DNA of 64,000 nt, from assembly GCA_964543195.1 (NCBI GenBank), contig CAZIXF010000012.1, forward strand, positions 35,700 to 99,699, in the 5' to 3' direction. Below, piece by piece: positions 17,712-26,509 of the stretch. This DNA is from JAGTVG01 sp964543195 (GTDB lineage Bacteria > Bacteroidota > Bacteroidia > Cytophagales > Cyclobacteriaceae). The notes beneath the pieces are model-generated. The model was given only the letters and a program-made list of their open reading frames with translations. It did no database searches and was not told where the DNA came from. The position numbers and the translations under genes were made by a program. How positions within the stretch are numbered: the first letter of the stretch is position 1; the number at the start of each line of letters is the position of its first letter.

Positions 17712-18401
17712 ATGAGTTCAAAAAGTGGAAATAAGGTGTTGGTGGTGGATGACGAAGAGGATATCCTTGAATTACTCAAATATAATCTGAAAAAAGAAGG
17801 CTACGATGTAAAAACAGCTACCAATGGGGTGAAAGCAGTTGAAATAGCACGATCGTACCTGCCGGACCTGATCCTGCTGGACATTATGATGCCACATCAG
17901 GATGGAGTGGAAACCTGTCGCCAGATTCGAGAAATACCGGAATTGAATAACGTTTACATCCTTTTTCTAACCGCGCGTACGGAGGAATATTCCGAAGTGG
18001 CCGCTTTTGATATCGGTGCTGATGATTATATCGCAAAACCCATCAAACCAAGGGCATTAATGAGCCGGATCAGCGCTTTGTTCAGAAGAAAAAAAGAAAG
18101 CAAAAAAGAAAATCCGGTTATCAGGATAGGTGATCTTACCATTGATAAATCAAGCTATACGGTACTTCGTGGGAATGAGCCGGTCACACTACCCAAGAAG
18201 GAATTCGAGCTATTGTATTATCTGGCAGAAAACCCGAATAAAGTTCATACTCGGGATGAATTATTACAGAATATATGGGGCTCCGATGTATATGTGCTGG
18301 CCAGGACTGTAGATGTACACATCAGGAAGGTGAGAGAAAAAATCGGTGAAGGGTATATTTCCACCCTGAAGGGAGTAGGATACAAGTTTGAAATTCAATA
18401 A
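17712..18401 (+). CDS. OmpR/PhoB-family response regulator
   Basis: DNA-binding response regulator of 229 residues: receiver domain with acidic pocket VVDDEED (12-18), phospho-acceptor D57 in LILLDIMMP, conserved Thr/Lys in FLTART and DDYIAKPIKP, then a winged-helix domain (about 130-228) with LPKKEFELLYYLAENPNKVHTRDELL and VDVHIRKVREKIG. It is followed after one base by its cognate histidine kinase. The pair resembles PhoB/PhoR, but no phosphate-transport genes are nearby, so the regulon is open. Confidence 0.92.
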   Translation: MSSKSGNKVLVVDDEEDILELLKYNLKKEGYDVKTATNGVKAVEIARSYLPDLILLDIMMPHQDGVETCRQIREIPELNNVYILFLTARTEEYSEVAAFDIGADDYIAKPIKPRALMSRISALFRRKKESKKENPVIRIGDLTIDKSSYTVLRGNEPVTLPKKEFELLYYLAENPNKVHTRDELLQNIWGSDVYVLARTVDVHIRKVREKIGEGYISTLKGVGYKFEIQ

Positions 18402-18402
18402 C

Positions 18403-19476
18403 ATGTTTCGAAGTTCCAGAGCAGTGGCGCTCCTGCTGGGAATATCAATTTCCATTGTCACCACAGCATTCCTTTCCCTGACAGAGGGAATAAGTATATT
18501 TGCAATTGTAACCTCCGGAATTATTTCATTCTCAATCTCCTATCTGTTAATATATCTGACTTACCGGTTTTTTATCTTTGATGAGATCAATAAGATCTAT
18601 GATCTGCTCAATAAACTCAGCCAGGATGAATATGACTTTCAACAAGAGGAGACCGGTAATTCAAGCAATCCGCTCAAGGCGCTCAGTTCGGAAATTTCCA
18701 AATATGTAAATATCAAACAGCAGGAGATCGATGAACTGAAAAAAATGGAATCTTTCAGGAAAGAATTCCTTGCTGATGTATCCCATGAGCTGAAGACTCC
18801 AATTTTTGCTGCCCAGGGCTTTATTCATACCCTGCTGGATGGCGCCATCAAGGATAAGAGTGTGAGGGACAAATTTCTTAAAAAGTCCGCCAAAAGCCTT
18901 TCCCGGCTTGATAAATTGGTTCAGGATCTGCTGGTAATCTCCCAGATGGAGGCCGGTACCGTAAAGATGAACTTTTCTCATTTTAATATGTTTAACCTTG
19001 TCCGGGAAGTGTTCGATCAGTTTGAAGGCAAGGCTGATAAAAAGTCCATAAGGTTATTATTCGACCCGGCTACATCTGAAGATATCTATGTATATGCGGA
19101 TAAACAGAAAATATATCAGGTGATCATCAACCTGGTATCCAACGCCATAAAATATGTACGGGATTCCGATGGCTATATTAAGGTAAAGCTTATACCTGTT
19201 GATTTCAATGTCAGAATAGAAGTGGCTGATAACGGGCCCGGCATTCCCAAAGAGGATATAAAAAGAATATTTGAACGATTCTACCGTGTTGACAAAAGCC
19301 GGTCAAAAGACAAGGGAGGCACCGGACTGGGGCTTTCCATTGTAAAACATATTCTGGAGGCCCATAACCGGCGCGTATCCGTAATAAGTGAAATGGGAAA
19401 GGGCTCCACCTTCTTTTTTACTCTTCAGAAAGGTATAAAGGAAAAGGCGCTTGTGGAAGAAGCCTATGATAGCTGA
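18403..19476 (+). CDS. PhoR-like sensor histidine kinase
   Basis: Membrane histidine kinase partner of the preceding regulator. I take the ATG at 18403, one base after the regulator's stop, rather than the TTG at 18388, which would overlap it. The 357-residue protein has two N-terminal helices (about 6-25 and 30-56) with almost no periplasmic loop, a linker helix, H128 in LADVSHELKTPIF, and an ATPase core with NLVSNAIKYV, ADNGPGIP, FERFYRVD and GGTGLGLSIV. The tiny sensory loop suggests it senses through the membrane or a partner protein. Confidence 0.9.
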   Translation: MFRSSRAVALLLGISISIVTTAFLSLTEGISIFAIVTSGIISFSISYLLIYLTYRFFIFDEINKIYDLLNKLSQDEYDFQQEETGNSSNPLKALSSEISKYVNIKQQEIDELKKMESFRKEFLADVSHELKTPIFAAQGFIHTLLDGAIKDKSVRDKFLKKSAKSLSRLDKLVQDLLVISQMEAGTVKMNFSHFNMFNLVREVFDQFEGKADKKSIRLLFDPATSEDIYVYADKQKIYQVIINLVSNAIKYVRDSDGYIKVKLIPVDFNVRIEVADNGPGIPKEDIKRIFERFYRVDKSRSKDKGGTGLGLSIVKHILEAHNRRVSVISEMGKGSTFFFTLQKGIKEKALVEEAYDS

Positions 19477-19478
19477 TC

Positions 19479-20417
19479 TTACTTTGCCTTAAAAAATTCC
19501 CTGATATTATCGTAAACCTTATCCATGAGACGCCCTCTTGATTCGACACTTGCCCAGGCAATATGAGGGGTTATAAGTAATTTTTCTTTTTGCCTGACTC
19601 TCAATAATGGATTGTCACGCTGGACCGGTTCTTTGGTTAACACATCCACACCTGCCGATCCGATAATTCCATCGTCTATGGCCCTGGCCAGGTCTTTTTC
19701 ATTTACTATTCCGCCCCGCCCTGCATTGATCAGAATGGATGTTCGTTTCATTTTTTTCATTTCCTTCAAGGTGATCAGGTTTCTGGTCTGTTCATTAAGG
19801 GGAGCATGTATCGAGACAATATCGGCCTGGTTGAGCAACTGATCAAGGGAAACCCTCGTGTAGTCCGGGTTAAAGTTTTTGCCGCTGGTGGAATAATAAA
19901 TTACCTTACAGCTAAAAGCTTCCGCCAGTACAGCTACCGATCGTCCAATATTGCCCAGTCCGATTATACCGAAAACTTTATCCCTGAGCTCAAATATGTC
20001 TTTTTCAAGATGTGTGAAGATCGGACTTTTTATATGTTTTCCTGATTTTACATATTCATCATAATATCGCATATGGTTAATGAGATATAATAACATGGCG
20101 AACGTGGCCTGTACAACCGAATAGGTAGAATAATCCTCTACGTTTTTGACCATAATGCCCTTTTTAGCTGCATACTCAAGATCAACGTTATTCATGCCTG
20201 TGGCCGCTATGCAGATCAGTTTTAAATCTGTGGCTTTATCCATTACATTTTTGTCTATGACCACTTTGTTGGTTATTACCACTTGTGCATCCTTGATTCT
20301 TTCTATGGTTTGATCGGGGAAGGTTACCTCATAGATTTCAAGTTCTCCCAGCTCCCTGAGGCGGTTTATGTTTTCAAGATCTCCTACCGTGCTTTTATCC
20401 AGAAATACGATTTTCAT
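19479..20417 (-). CDS. D-2-hydroxyacid dehydrogenase (glycerate dehydrogenase-like)
   Basis: NAD-dependent D-isomer-specific 2-hydroxyacid dehydrogenase of 312 residues. It has the Rossmann motif GIIGLGNIGRSVA (about 150-162), the substrate Arg in INAGRGGIVNEKDLA, a Glu in VDVLTKEP, and the catalytic His in LLITPHIAWAS. Overall pattern is closest to glycerate/hydroxypyruvate dehydrogenases (HprA type), but substrate cannot be decided from sequence. It is convergent with the two-component system, two bases apart. Confidence 0.85.
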   Translation of the reverse strand: MKIVFLDKSTVGDLENINRLRELGELEIYEVTFPDQTIERIKDAQVVITNKVVIDKNVMDKATDLKLICIAATGMNNVDLEYAAKKGIMVKNVEDYSTYSVVQATFAMLLYLINHMRYYDEYVKSGKHIKSPIFTHLEKDIFELRDKVFGIIGLGNIGRSVAVLAEAFSCKVIYYSTSGKNFNPDYTRVSLDQLLNQADIVSIHAPLNEQTRNLITLKEMKKMKRTSILINAGRGGIVNEKDLARAIDDGIIGSAGVDVLTKEPVQRDNPLLRVRQKEKLLITPHIAWASVESRGRLMDKVYDNIREFFKAK

Positions 20418-20622
20418 GTTTTCAACCTAATTTTTATCTCTTCATGTATGGGTATGCAGGACCCAAAAATATGAGTATTCCAAGATATGACTAAATTTCA
20501 CCACTTCAAAAGGGCTATCCGGTCTGTTCATTATTTTTAATGGTAATTATCAGCCGGGATGAACACTGAATTTCCTTTTTATACATTCATCGGGATGCCG
20601 GATTGCAGACTTTATCTCAATA

Positions 20623-21519
20623 CTATTCATCAGCCCAGTAATCATCCCGTTTTCTGGATGCAAGCAACATTTTCCTGCCGTCCCAGGCCTGCATTTTAAG
20701 CATTATGTTGGGATAAGCTTCTTCGAACCAGTATATATTGGTTTTGTCCTCAGCCAGTTTTACCTCCACCATCCAGGCCGGGGTTCCTGAAAGATATTCC
20801 AGTTTCTCAGAATCAATGGTAGCGGCCGATATGCTAAAGATGGCATCATATATTTCCGGGTCAGTGGCCTGGTTCGTGATCTGTGATTCAACCACGCGCG
20901 CCTCGAAGGTCATCCCATCCCTGAAATTAAGGGTGCGCAGCGAATAGGAAAGCTGATCTTCAAATAATACATCGCCGGGAAGGGTCATCGAACCACGTCC
21001 CTGGTTATCCCAGTAACTGTCATAGTGGTATATATAACGGTCTTCTTCCGGGTTGATATGTTTGAAAGTATTACCGCACCATTCCTGGGAGCTGTTGGTC
21101 AGTTTATGAACGCGGGCCGGTTCATCTCTTTCGAAATAAAGACTGGTCAGGTAATGATAGGGATATTTATGCGTTTCTATCTGGGCAAATTTATTCACCT
21201 TTATCACATCAAAAAGGTCATTCCTGTCATAATCATCGGTTTTAACGTTAAATTCCCTGTTGAAGGTTTCTTTCACCAGGATATAGGCATAATCATAAAA
21301 CCGTGCTTTTCCATATACAATCCGTTGTGATTCATAGATGGCTACCTCTGACATCCCATCGTCCCAGAGTTTATTCTCTGCCCACCGGGTATTGAAATTC
21401 CGGTCAGATCCCGATGCCATAAAATTAAATACATCGGTTTTTTTGGCGATCAGAAAAAAGGCAGCTGATAGAACTATAAGTAATATAAGTATAAGGATAA
21501 GTTGAATCTTCCGGGTCAT
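20623..21519 (-). CDS. Conserved Bacteroidota protein with N-terminal membrane anchor
   Basis: A 298-residue protein with one N-terminal helix (about 5-25) and a large, probably periplasmic domain. It contains YGKARFYDYAYILVKETF, FAQIETHKYPYHYLTSLYF and SSQEWCGNTFKHIN. I recall the QEWCG-containing arrangement from a Bacteroidota family that databases sometimes mislabel 'septum formation inhibitor Maf'; this protein has no Maf active-site features. Function is unknown. The gene is next to, and 4 bases before, the TIGR04282-like gene in coordinates, on the same strand, so the two may be co-transcribed. Confidence 0.6.
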   Translation of the reverse strand: MTRKIQLILILILLIVLSAAFFLIAKKTDVFNFMASGSDRNFNTRWAENKLWDDGMSEVAIYESQRIVYGKARFYDYAYILVKETFNREFNVKTDDYDRNDLFDVIKVNKFAQIETHKYPYHYLTSLYFERDEPARVHKLTNSSQEWCGNTFKHINPEEDRYIYHYDSYWDNQGRGSMTLPGDVLFEDQLSYSLRTLNFRDGMTFEARVVESQITNQATDPEIYDAIFSISAATIDSEKLEYLSGTPAWMVEVKLAEDKTNIYWFEEAYPNIMLKMQAWDGRKMLLASRKRDDYWADE

Positions 21520-21523
21520 TTTT

Positions 21524-22129
21524 TTATGTGTTTAGGTCATTCGAATCAATAACGGATAAATCGTCTTTTTGATCAATATCGGTAAGTTCTGGTAACAGAA
21601 AACAGGTCTGGTTATTCGTTTCAATGTCATATATGGTATCTTTTAGTACGGAATCCGTACTCCATTGTTTGTTTTCAAACAGGGATTGATTCAGATTTTT
21701 CATGCCCAGAAGATAATAACCCCCATCGGCAGCCGGTCCGATCACATAATCATGATCGCCAAGTTTTTCGAAGGCATTTTCAACGACATTGGCAGTGAGT
21801 CCATAACAATCGGTACCAATAATGCATATTTTTTTGTAACCGGATCCGAATCCTTTTTTAAAAGCATTCTTCATCTTTTCGCCAAGTGATTTTCCGCTTT
21901 GCAGGAATTTATCATAATGTTTGGGATCCCATATGTCAGATTTGTCGATGAATTCATTATAGAACACCCATTGGGTGCATGACACATCACGTATAGCTTC
22001 ATATGTTTTCCTGATAAGCATTTTATATATCGACAGTGCCTTCATTTCACCAACCTCGGCTGCCAGCCTGGTCTTTACTTTGCCCGGAAGGGGATTCTTT
22101 TGAAAAATGATTAATAATCGGTTATTCAA
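21524..22129 (-). CDS. TIGR04282-type glycosyltransferase-like protein (DUF2064)
   Basis: A 201-residue nucleotidyl/glycosyl-transferase-fold protein beginning LLIIFQKNPLPGKVKTRLA, followed by ICIIGTDCYGL, and HDYVIGPAADGGYYLLGM. These motifs define the 'arsenosugar biosynthesis glycosyltransferase / rSAM-selenodomain-associated transferase 1' family (TIGR04282), which shares the GT-A fold with MobA. No arsenic or selenodomain genes are nearby. The true substrate of this member is unknown. Confidence 0.8.
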   Translation of the reverse strand: MNNRLLIIFQKNPLPGKVKTRLAAEVGEMKALSIYKMLIRKTYEAIRDVSCTQWVFYNEFIDKSDIWDPKHYDKFLQSGKSLGEKMKNAFKKGFGSGYKKICIIGTDCYGLTANVVENAFEKLGDHDYVIGPAADGGYYLLGMKNLNQSLFENKQWSTDSVLKDTIYDIETNNQTCFLLPELTDIDQKDDLSVIDSNDLNT

Positions 22130-22226
22130 CCCTGTATGGAATTAATATATCAAATTACGATATTTTTCTGATTAGCAATTATGAAAATAATATTTCTCTG
22201 TCGTTTACCGGACCGGAAGACCGGAG

Positions 22227-22757
22227 TCATAGAACTTGCCGGGTTATTTCTCCAATTACGAATCTTATATCTTTTTGATCAATAGGGTAAAGATGCATTG
22301 TCCGCCCTTCGAAAATAAATACAGTCTCTTCCAGAAGGCTTTTTCGGACAGTTAAAATAAGATATCCATTGGGATGGTCCAGTATACGTTCAATTGATTT
22401 TTTCCATCCACCTCCAGCCAATTCCAATGGTCCGAATTCATCGATTATGATCACATCTGCTTCTGCCGATTCAATTAGCAAATGTTCTCCGAATGCGAAA
22501 GCTTCCGGATTAAAATAAAATTTACGGACTTTTTCCCAGCCTTCAATGGGTTCTGTGGTACAGATTAAACAGGACTGGTTTGTTTTGATATCAACCAGTT
22601 TAAAACCTTTTTTTTCATTTTCCCGGAATATTCCACGGGCGATGAAACCACCTGTGTCGAGGCCGGGAATGGATTGTAATTTGCCGGATAATTCCATCAG
22701 AAAACTTGTCTTTCCCGAATTAACTTCTCCCGTGATCAAAATAAGTTTTCTTCCCAT
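22227..22757 (-). CDS. P-loop NTPase (THEP1/NTPase family), linked to mobA
   Basis: A 176-residue P-loop protein with Walker A GEVNSGKTS (about 10-18), Walker B VIIIDEFGPLEL (about 104-115) and the fold of the nucleoside-triphosphatase family (THEP1, PF03266 type). It begins 3 bases after the mobA stop codon, so the two are expressed together. Members of this family in such positions may take the place of MobB in molybdenum cofactor maturation, a suggestion from context only. Function in vivo is not established. Confidence 0.7.
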   Translation of the reverse strand: MGRKLILITGEVNSGKTSFLMELSGKLQSIPGLDTGGFIARGIFRENEKKGFKLVDIKTNQSCLICTTEPIEGWEKVRKFYFNPEAFAFGEHLLIESAEADVIIIDEFGPLELAGGGWKKSIERILDHPNGYLILTVRKSLLEETVFIFEGRTMHLYPIDQKDIRFVIGEITRQVL

Positions 22758-22760
22758 TGA

Positions 22761-23339
22761 TCATAACGAGTTTTTCAGCATGTCCAGATCATCCGGAGAA
22801 TTTATATTGTAAAGCTCACGTTCCAGGTTGATGCCCGGCAGCATTTCCTGGGTGATTATCCGTAAATTAAAATATTGTATGATGAATTGCATCGATTTTT
22901 CCCCGCTCATCAGAAACTCTTTAAACCTGTCCCTGATGACCACATCATAATATCCGAACAGGGGTTGCATATGGGTGTTTATACGGGGAATAGTAATTTC
23001 TGAATCATGTGAATATTCAAACAGTTTTTCCGCAAGGGAGGTACTGGCCATGGGCAGATCACAGGAAATCACCAGGTTCTGGAACGTTTCAGACCGGTAA
23101 AGACCCGATAAGATGCCTGCAGCCGGTCCCAGGTCAAGCCATTCATCGGGAACGATCTGGTGTCCCAGATATTTATATGTATCGTCATTGGTACTGATCA
23201 GTATGCGGGAGCAGATCGGTTTAATATGATCAATCACATGTTCGACCATGGGTTTACCCATAATTTCTATCATGGCTTTGTCTTTACCCATTCGAACACT
23301 TTTACCACCACACAATACTATTCCGGTGATGTCTGCCAT
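22761..23339 (-). CDS. mobA: Molybdenum cofactor guanylyltransferase MobA
   Basis: Attaches GMP to molybdopterin to give the MGD cofactor used by DMSO-reductase-type enzymes. The 192-residue protein has the defining N-terminal motif GIVLCGGKSVRMGKDKAMIEI, then ILISTNDDTYKYLGHQIVPDE, LGPAAGILSGL, and VISCDLPMAS. It overlaps the end of miaA by 22 bases and is followed by the P-loop NTPase. Its likely client in this window is the molybdopterin oxidoreductase at 29139-31382. Confidence 0.92.
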   Translation of the reverse strand: MADITGIVLCGGKSVRMGKDKAMIEIMGKPMVEHVIDHIKPICSRILISTNDDTYKYLGHQIVPDEWLDLGPAAGILSGLYRSETFQNLVISCDLPMASTSLAEKLFEYSHDSEITIPRINTHMQPLFGYYDVVIRDRFKEFLMSGEKSMQFIIQYFNLRIITQEMLPGINLERELYNINSPDDLDMLKNSL

Positions 23340-24277
23340 TTTTTTATCAGTTCGTTGTTCTCTTGTTCAAGTATACCGTATGCTTTTTGCACCTTTTCAT
23401 TCAGAGGCTGATGGCCGTCAAACCAATGGATACGGTGTCCCTGCCTTTCCATTCTTCTGAACCAGGTCATCTGTCTCTTGGCAAATTGATGTATGGAAAC
23501 TTCCAGTTGCCTGAACATTTCTTCATAATTCAATTTTCCTGTCAAATATAAGGTTATGAATTTATATTCTAAACCATAAAAGATCAGATCTTCAGGTTTC
23601 AGTTTTAACAGCAGCCTTCTAACCTCATCGATCATTCCTTCATCAAACCTTTTTTTCAATCGTTCGGTGATCTTTCTGCGTTGTGAATTCCGGTCGAACT
23701 TTACTCCGAAAATCAAGGGTTTAAAATCAGGATAATCGGGATCTTGGATATCATGCTTCAGGTAATAATCGGCAATTTCTATTGCCCGGATGGTCCTTTT
23801 TCGATGAACCAGATCAGTTGTGTTGTGCAGATGCTGCGGATATTGTTTCAATTGATCTTCAAGGGCCTCCTGGCTTTTATCCGAAAGGTAGTCCCTCAGT
23901 TCTTTATTCACCGGGACTGCCGTTAATTTATATTTCTCCAGGACGGCCTGTATGTACAGCCCCGTACCGCCTACCAGGAAAGGTTGTCTTTTTTTCGATA
24001 CGATGTGGTTAAAAGCCTGGATGAAATCATTCTGAAACTCATACACATTGTATTGATATCCCGGTTCGTGGATATCCACCAGATGACCTGGTATTTTTTT
24101 ATCATTGACCAGGTAATCATCATAATCTTTTCCCGTGCCTATATTCATCTCCCGGTATACCTGTCTTGAATCGGCGCTGATTATTTCACCATCAAGATGA
24201 TAGGCCAGTGAAGCGCCAAACCGGGTTTTGCCGCTGGCTGTAGGACCAAGAACGGTGATCAGGACATTGTTGTTCAT
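23318..24277 (-). CDS. miaA: tRNA dimethylallyltransferase MiaA
   Basis: Transfers the dimethylallyl group to A37 of tRNAs, the step before MiaB. The 319-residue protein has the P-loop GPTASGKTRFG, DSRQVYREMNIGTGK, the GGTGLYIQAVL segment, and the C-terminal FAKRQMTWFRR. All are canonical. Its reading frame overlaps mobA by 22 bases, so translation is coupled to molybdenum cofactor genes, an odd pairing of pathways. It is the first gene of a probable miaA-mobA-NTPase operon. Confidence 0.96.
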   Translation of the reverse strand: MNNNVLITVLGPTASGKTRFGASLAYHLDGEIISADSRQVYREMNIGTGKDYDDYLVNDKKIPGHLVDIHEPGYQYNVYEFQNDFIQAFNHIVSKKRQPFLVGGTGLYIQAVLEKYKLTAVPVNKELRDYLSDKSQEALEDQLKQYPQHLHNTTDLVHRKRTIRAIEIADYYLKHDIQDPDYPDFKPLIFGVKFDRNSQRRKITERLKKRFDEGMIDEVRRLLLKLKPEDLIFYGLEYKFITLYLTGKLNYEEMFRQLEVSIHQFAKRQMTWFRRMERQGHRIHWFDGHQPLNEKVQKAYGILEQENNELIKKWQTSPE

Positions 24278-24376
24278 AAAAACTGAGCATAAATTTCCCG
24301 ACTGTTTTTGAAATTGACAAATATTTTGTTATATCGCTGGTTATTCCTGAAAAAAATTCGTTCAAAAACTTGATCT

Positions 24377-25336
24377 ATGGAAGAATTAACCTATGAAAAA
24401 GTCCTGCAGATGGATTTGCCGAATATCATAGTGTATGCCACGCCTGTTATGATCGGCCTGGTGTTGCTTGAATGGATCCTTAGTGCTTACCAGAACCGGA
24501 AGATCTACGATGCGAAGGATACACTCGCTGCAACCGCCATTGGCGTAGGTAATCTTTTGATCAGTGCAGCCATTAAGGTTTTTACTTTCGGGATCATGAT
24601 CTTTTTCTTCAACCTGGCCCCCTTCAAAATACAGCCGGTCTGGTGGTCCTATATTCTTTGCCTGGTATGGATCGATTTCTGGAGATACTGGGCCCATCGA
24701 TTTGCCCATGAAAACCGGTTTCTCTGGGCTACCCATGTCACCCATCATAATTCCGAAAAATATAACTGGTCGGTTTCTTTCCGGCTGGGCTGGACACAAC
24801 ATGTCAAGATCCTGTTTTTTATCCCGGTGGCCCTGACCGGATTTCACCCGGTGGTCTTTTTTATCTGTCATCAGATCGAAGTTCTCTATCAGTTCTGGAT
24901 CCATACCGAATATATACGAAAATTACCCAAACCAATAGAGTTTCTTTTCACTACCCCCTCGCATCACAGGGTTCATCATGCCCGGAATGGGAAATACCTC
25001 GACAGAAATTACGGATCGACGTTTATCATCTGGGACAGGATATTCGGCACCTTCCAGGCCGAAGAGGAACAACCGGAATATGGCATTACCAAACCGGTAA
25101 ACAGCTACAATCCGATTTACCTGAATTTCCATGAATGGATCGACATTGTAAAAGATGTACGATCATCGCGGTCTCTTCGCGAAGCGGCTGTCATGATGTT
25201 TGCCCGGCCCAGCAAGCTTGAAGAAAAAAAGAGGCTCTTCAGGTCCGGCGAATCCATACTGAAATCATCCGGGCAAAGTGGCAATGCTACGGATGCTTAC
25301 GTGGATAAAGGGATAGTGATACCGGATAAGGACTAA
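24377..25336 (+). CDS. Sterol desaturase / fatty acid hydroxylase family protein
   Basis: Membrane di-iron hydroxylase-type protein of 319 residues with about four to five helices. The metal-binding histidine boxes are all present: HRFAHE (107-112), HVTHHNSEKYN (120-130) and, after another membrane segment, HHRVHHARN near residue 197. Family members hydroxylate or desaturate lipids with O2, which is notable in a genome with anaerobic traits. The substrate is unknown. It is convergent with a rhodanese-like gene, with 4 bases of overlap at the stop codons. Confidence 0.85.
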   Translation: MEELTYEKVLQMDLPNIIVYATPVMIGLVLLEWILSAYQNRKIYDAKDTLAATAIGVGNLLISAAIKVFTFGIMIFFFNLAPFKIQPVWWSYILCLVWIDFWRYWAHRFAHENRFLWATHVTHHNSEKYNWSVSFRLGWTQHVKILFFIPVALTGFHPVVFFICHQIEVLYQFWIHTEYIRKLPKPIEFLFTTPSHHRVHHARNGKYLDRNYGSTFIIWDRIFGTFQAEEEQPEYGITKPVNSYNPIYLNFHEWIDIVKDVRSSRSLREAAVMMFARPSKLEEKKRLFRSGESILKSSGQSGNATDAYVDKGIVIPDKD

Positions 25337-25866
25337 TTCCCGGTTTCTTCCATTATTTTTTTATAGTCGTAGGCGGCTTTTTCAGGACCGGTAAATTTAC
25401 CCTTGAAAATATCTTTGTTGTCCACGTAGAGCTTCCAGTCCTGCACACTTCCTTCCAGCACAGAAAAGTTTTTATAGCCATATTGGGTCAAAAGCATCCA
25501 TGAGGCATTGGCATGGGATACATTTTTACCATGGAGTATTTTCTTGTCTTCATTTTCAAAGAACGACCGGAACTCTTCATCCAGCAAACGTTCGTAAGGA
25601 ATATTAATAGCGCCGGGAAGATGATAGGTAACAAATTCATCCGGTGAACGGATATCCACAAACCGGATGCCTTTCGTTTTTTCTGATGAGAACTTTTTTG
25701 CCTGATCGAGGCTTATGAATTGGTTTTCCTCAACCACCTTTTTGAGCATTTCACTGGCTGCCAGTTTGAAGTCGTATTTACTGGTCGACTTGACGGTGAC
25801 CATGGCAAAAAACAATCCCAGTAATATGATAAATGCACCTAATATAATTGTATTCAGATATTTCAT
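25333..25866 (-). CDS. Membrane-anchored rhodanese-like protein lacking the catalytic Cys (2)
   Basis: A 177-residue protein with an N-terminal signal anchor (about 5-26) and a rhodanese fold with VDIRSPDEFVTYHLPGAINIP (70-90). The active-site loop, normally a persulfide-forming Cys at the start of CxxxxR, reads LHGKNVSHAN (111-120) and has no Cys at all in the protein. Sulfurtransferase activity is therefore unlikely. It is the last gene of the sulfur-respiration operon, 23 bases after its paralogue. A binding or structural role for reduced sulfur species is possible. Confidence 0.8.
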   Translation of the reverse strand: MKYLNTIILGAFIILLGLFFAMVTVKSTSKYDFKLAASEMLKKVVEENQFISLDQAKKFSSEKTKGIRFVDIRSPDEFVTYHLPGAINIPYERLLDEEFRSFFENEDKKILHGKNVSHANASWMLLTQYGYKNFSVLEGSVQDWKLYVDNKDIFKGKFTGPEKAAYDYKKIMEETGN

Positions 25867-25889
25867 GATATCACGTTTTTATTTATCGC

Positions 25890-26504
25890 TTAACTGCATC
25901 CCCCCTGAACCCTGGTTTTCTTTCTTCTGGGCACCGGAGGCAGAGCGGGGGCAGCTTCTTCCTGTTTTACCGCACCGCTTCCGGTAAAATACTGCCTGGC
26001 AGCCATTCTGGTTTCATACTTTTCCCATTCTTCCCGGGGTGCGGATAGCTCAGGAGGTTCGGGCTGTATTATGGTGCTGAACCATCCGTTCAGGCCTCCC
26101 TCCAGTTGAAAGTTATTTTTCATACCCATTTGGCGGGTAAGGATCACAGCCTCACCGGCCAGGATAGTGCTATTGCTGTAGAAGATGTTCATATTGGAGA
26201 TCTGGTCCACGTAAGGTCTCCATTTTTCACTCAGAAGACTATCGAGCGGTATGTTTATTGCGCCTGGAAGATGGTATAATTCGTATTCTTCCTTGCTTCG
26301 AAGGTCAATGAGTTGTATCGATGGATCCTCGTTGATCAGCCTGTCGGCCAGTTCATCCGGTGTGACCTTATAGGTGCCAAGTTTGATCTCCCTGTGTAAC
26401 TCCCTGGCATCCAGCCGCAGCGATGAAGTATCTTTTTTTGGAAGAATAGCGGCTATACTTCCCAATGAAATTAATATGATGGATATAATTACTCGTGTGT
26501 TCAT
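25890..26504 (-). CDS. Membrane-anchored rhodanese-like protein lacking the catalytic Cys (1)
   Basis: A 204-residue paralogue of the next gene. It has an N-terminal hydrophobic anchor (about 4-21), a rhodanese domain with LIDLRSKEEYELYHLPGAINIP (about 65-86), and an active-site loop reading FYSNSTILAGEA (108-119) with no Cys. Its only cysteine is the second-last residue, in a basic/glycine tail that ends GGCS (201-204). The tail might carry sulfur or a cofactor; this is speculation. It belongs to the sulfur-respiration operon, 5 bases after a YeeE/YedE gene. Confidence 0.8.
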   Translation of the reverse strand: MNTRVIISIILISLGSIAAILPKKDTSSLRLDARELHREIKLGTYKVTPDELADRLINEDPSIQLIDLRSKEEYELYHLPGAINIPLDSLLSEKWRPYVDQISNMNIFYSNSTILAGEAVILTRQMGMKNNFQLEGGLNGWFSTIIQPEPPELSAPREEWEKYETRMAARQYFTGSGAVKQEEAAPALPPVPRRKKTRVQGGCS

Positions 26505-26509
26505 AATGA

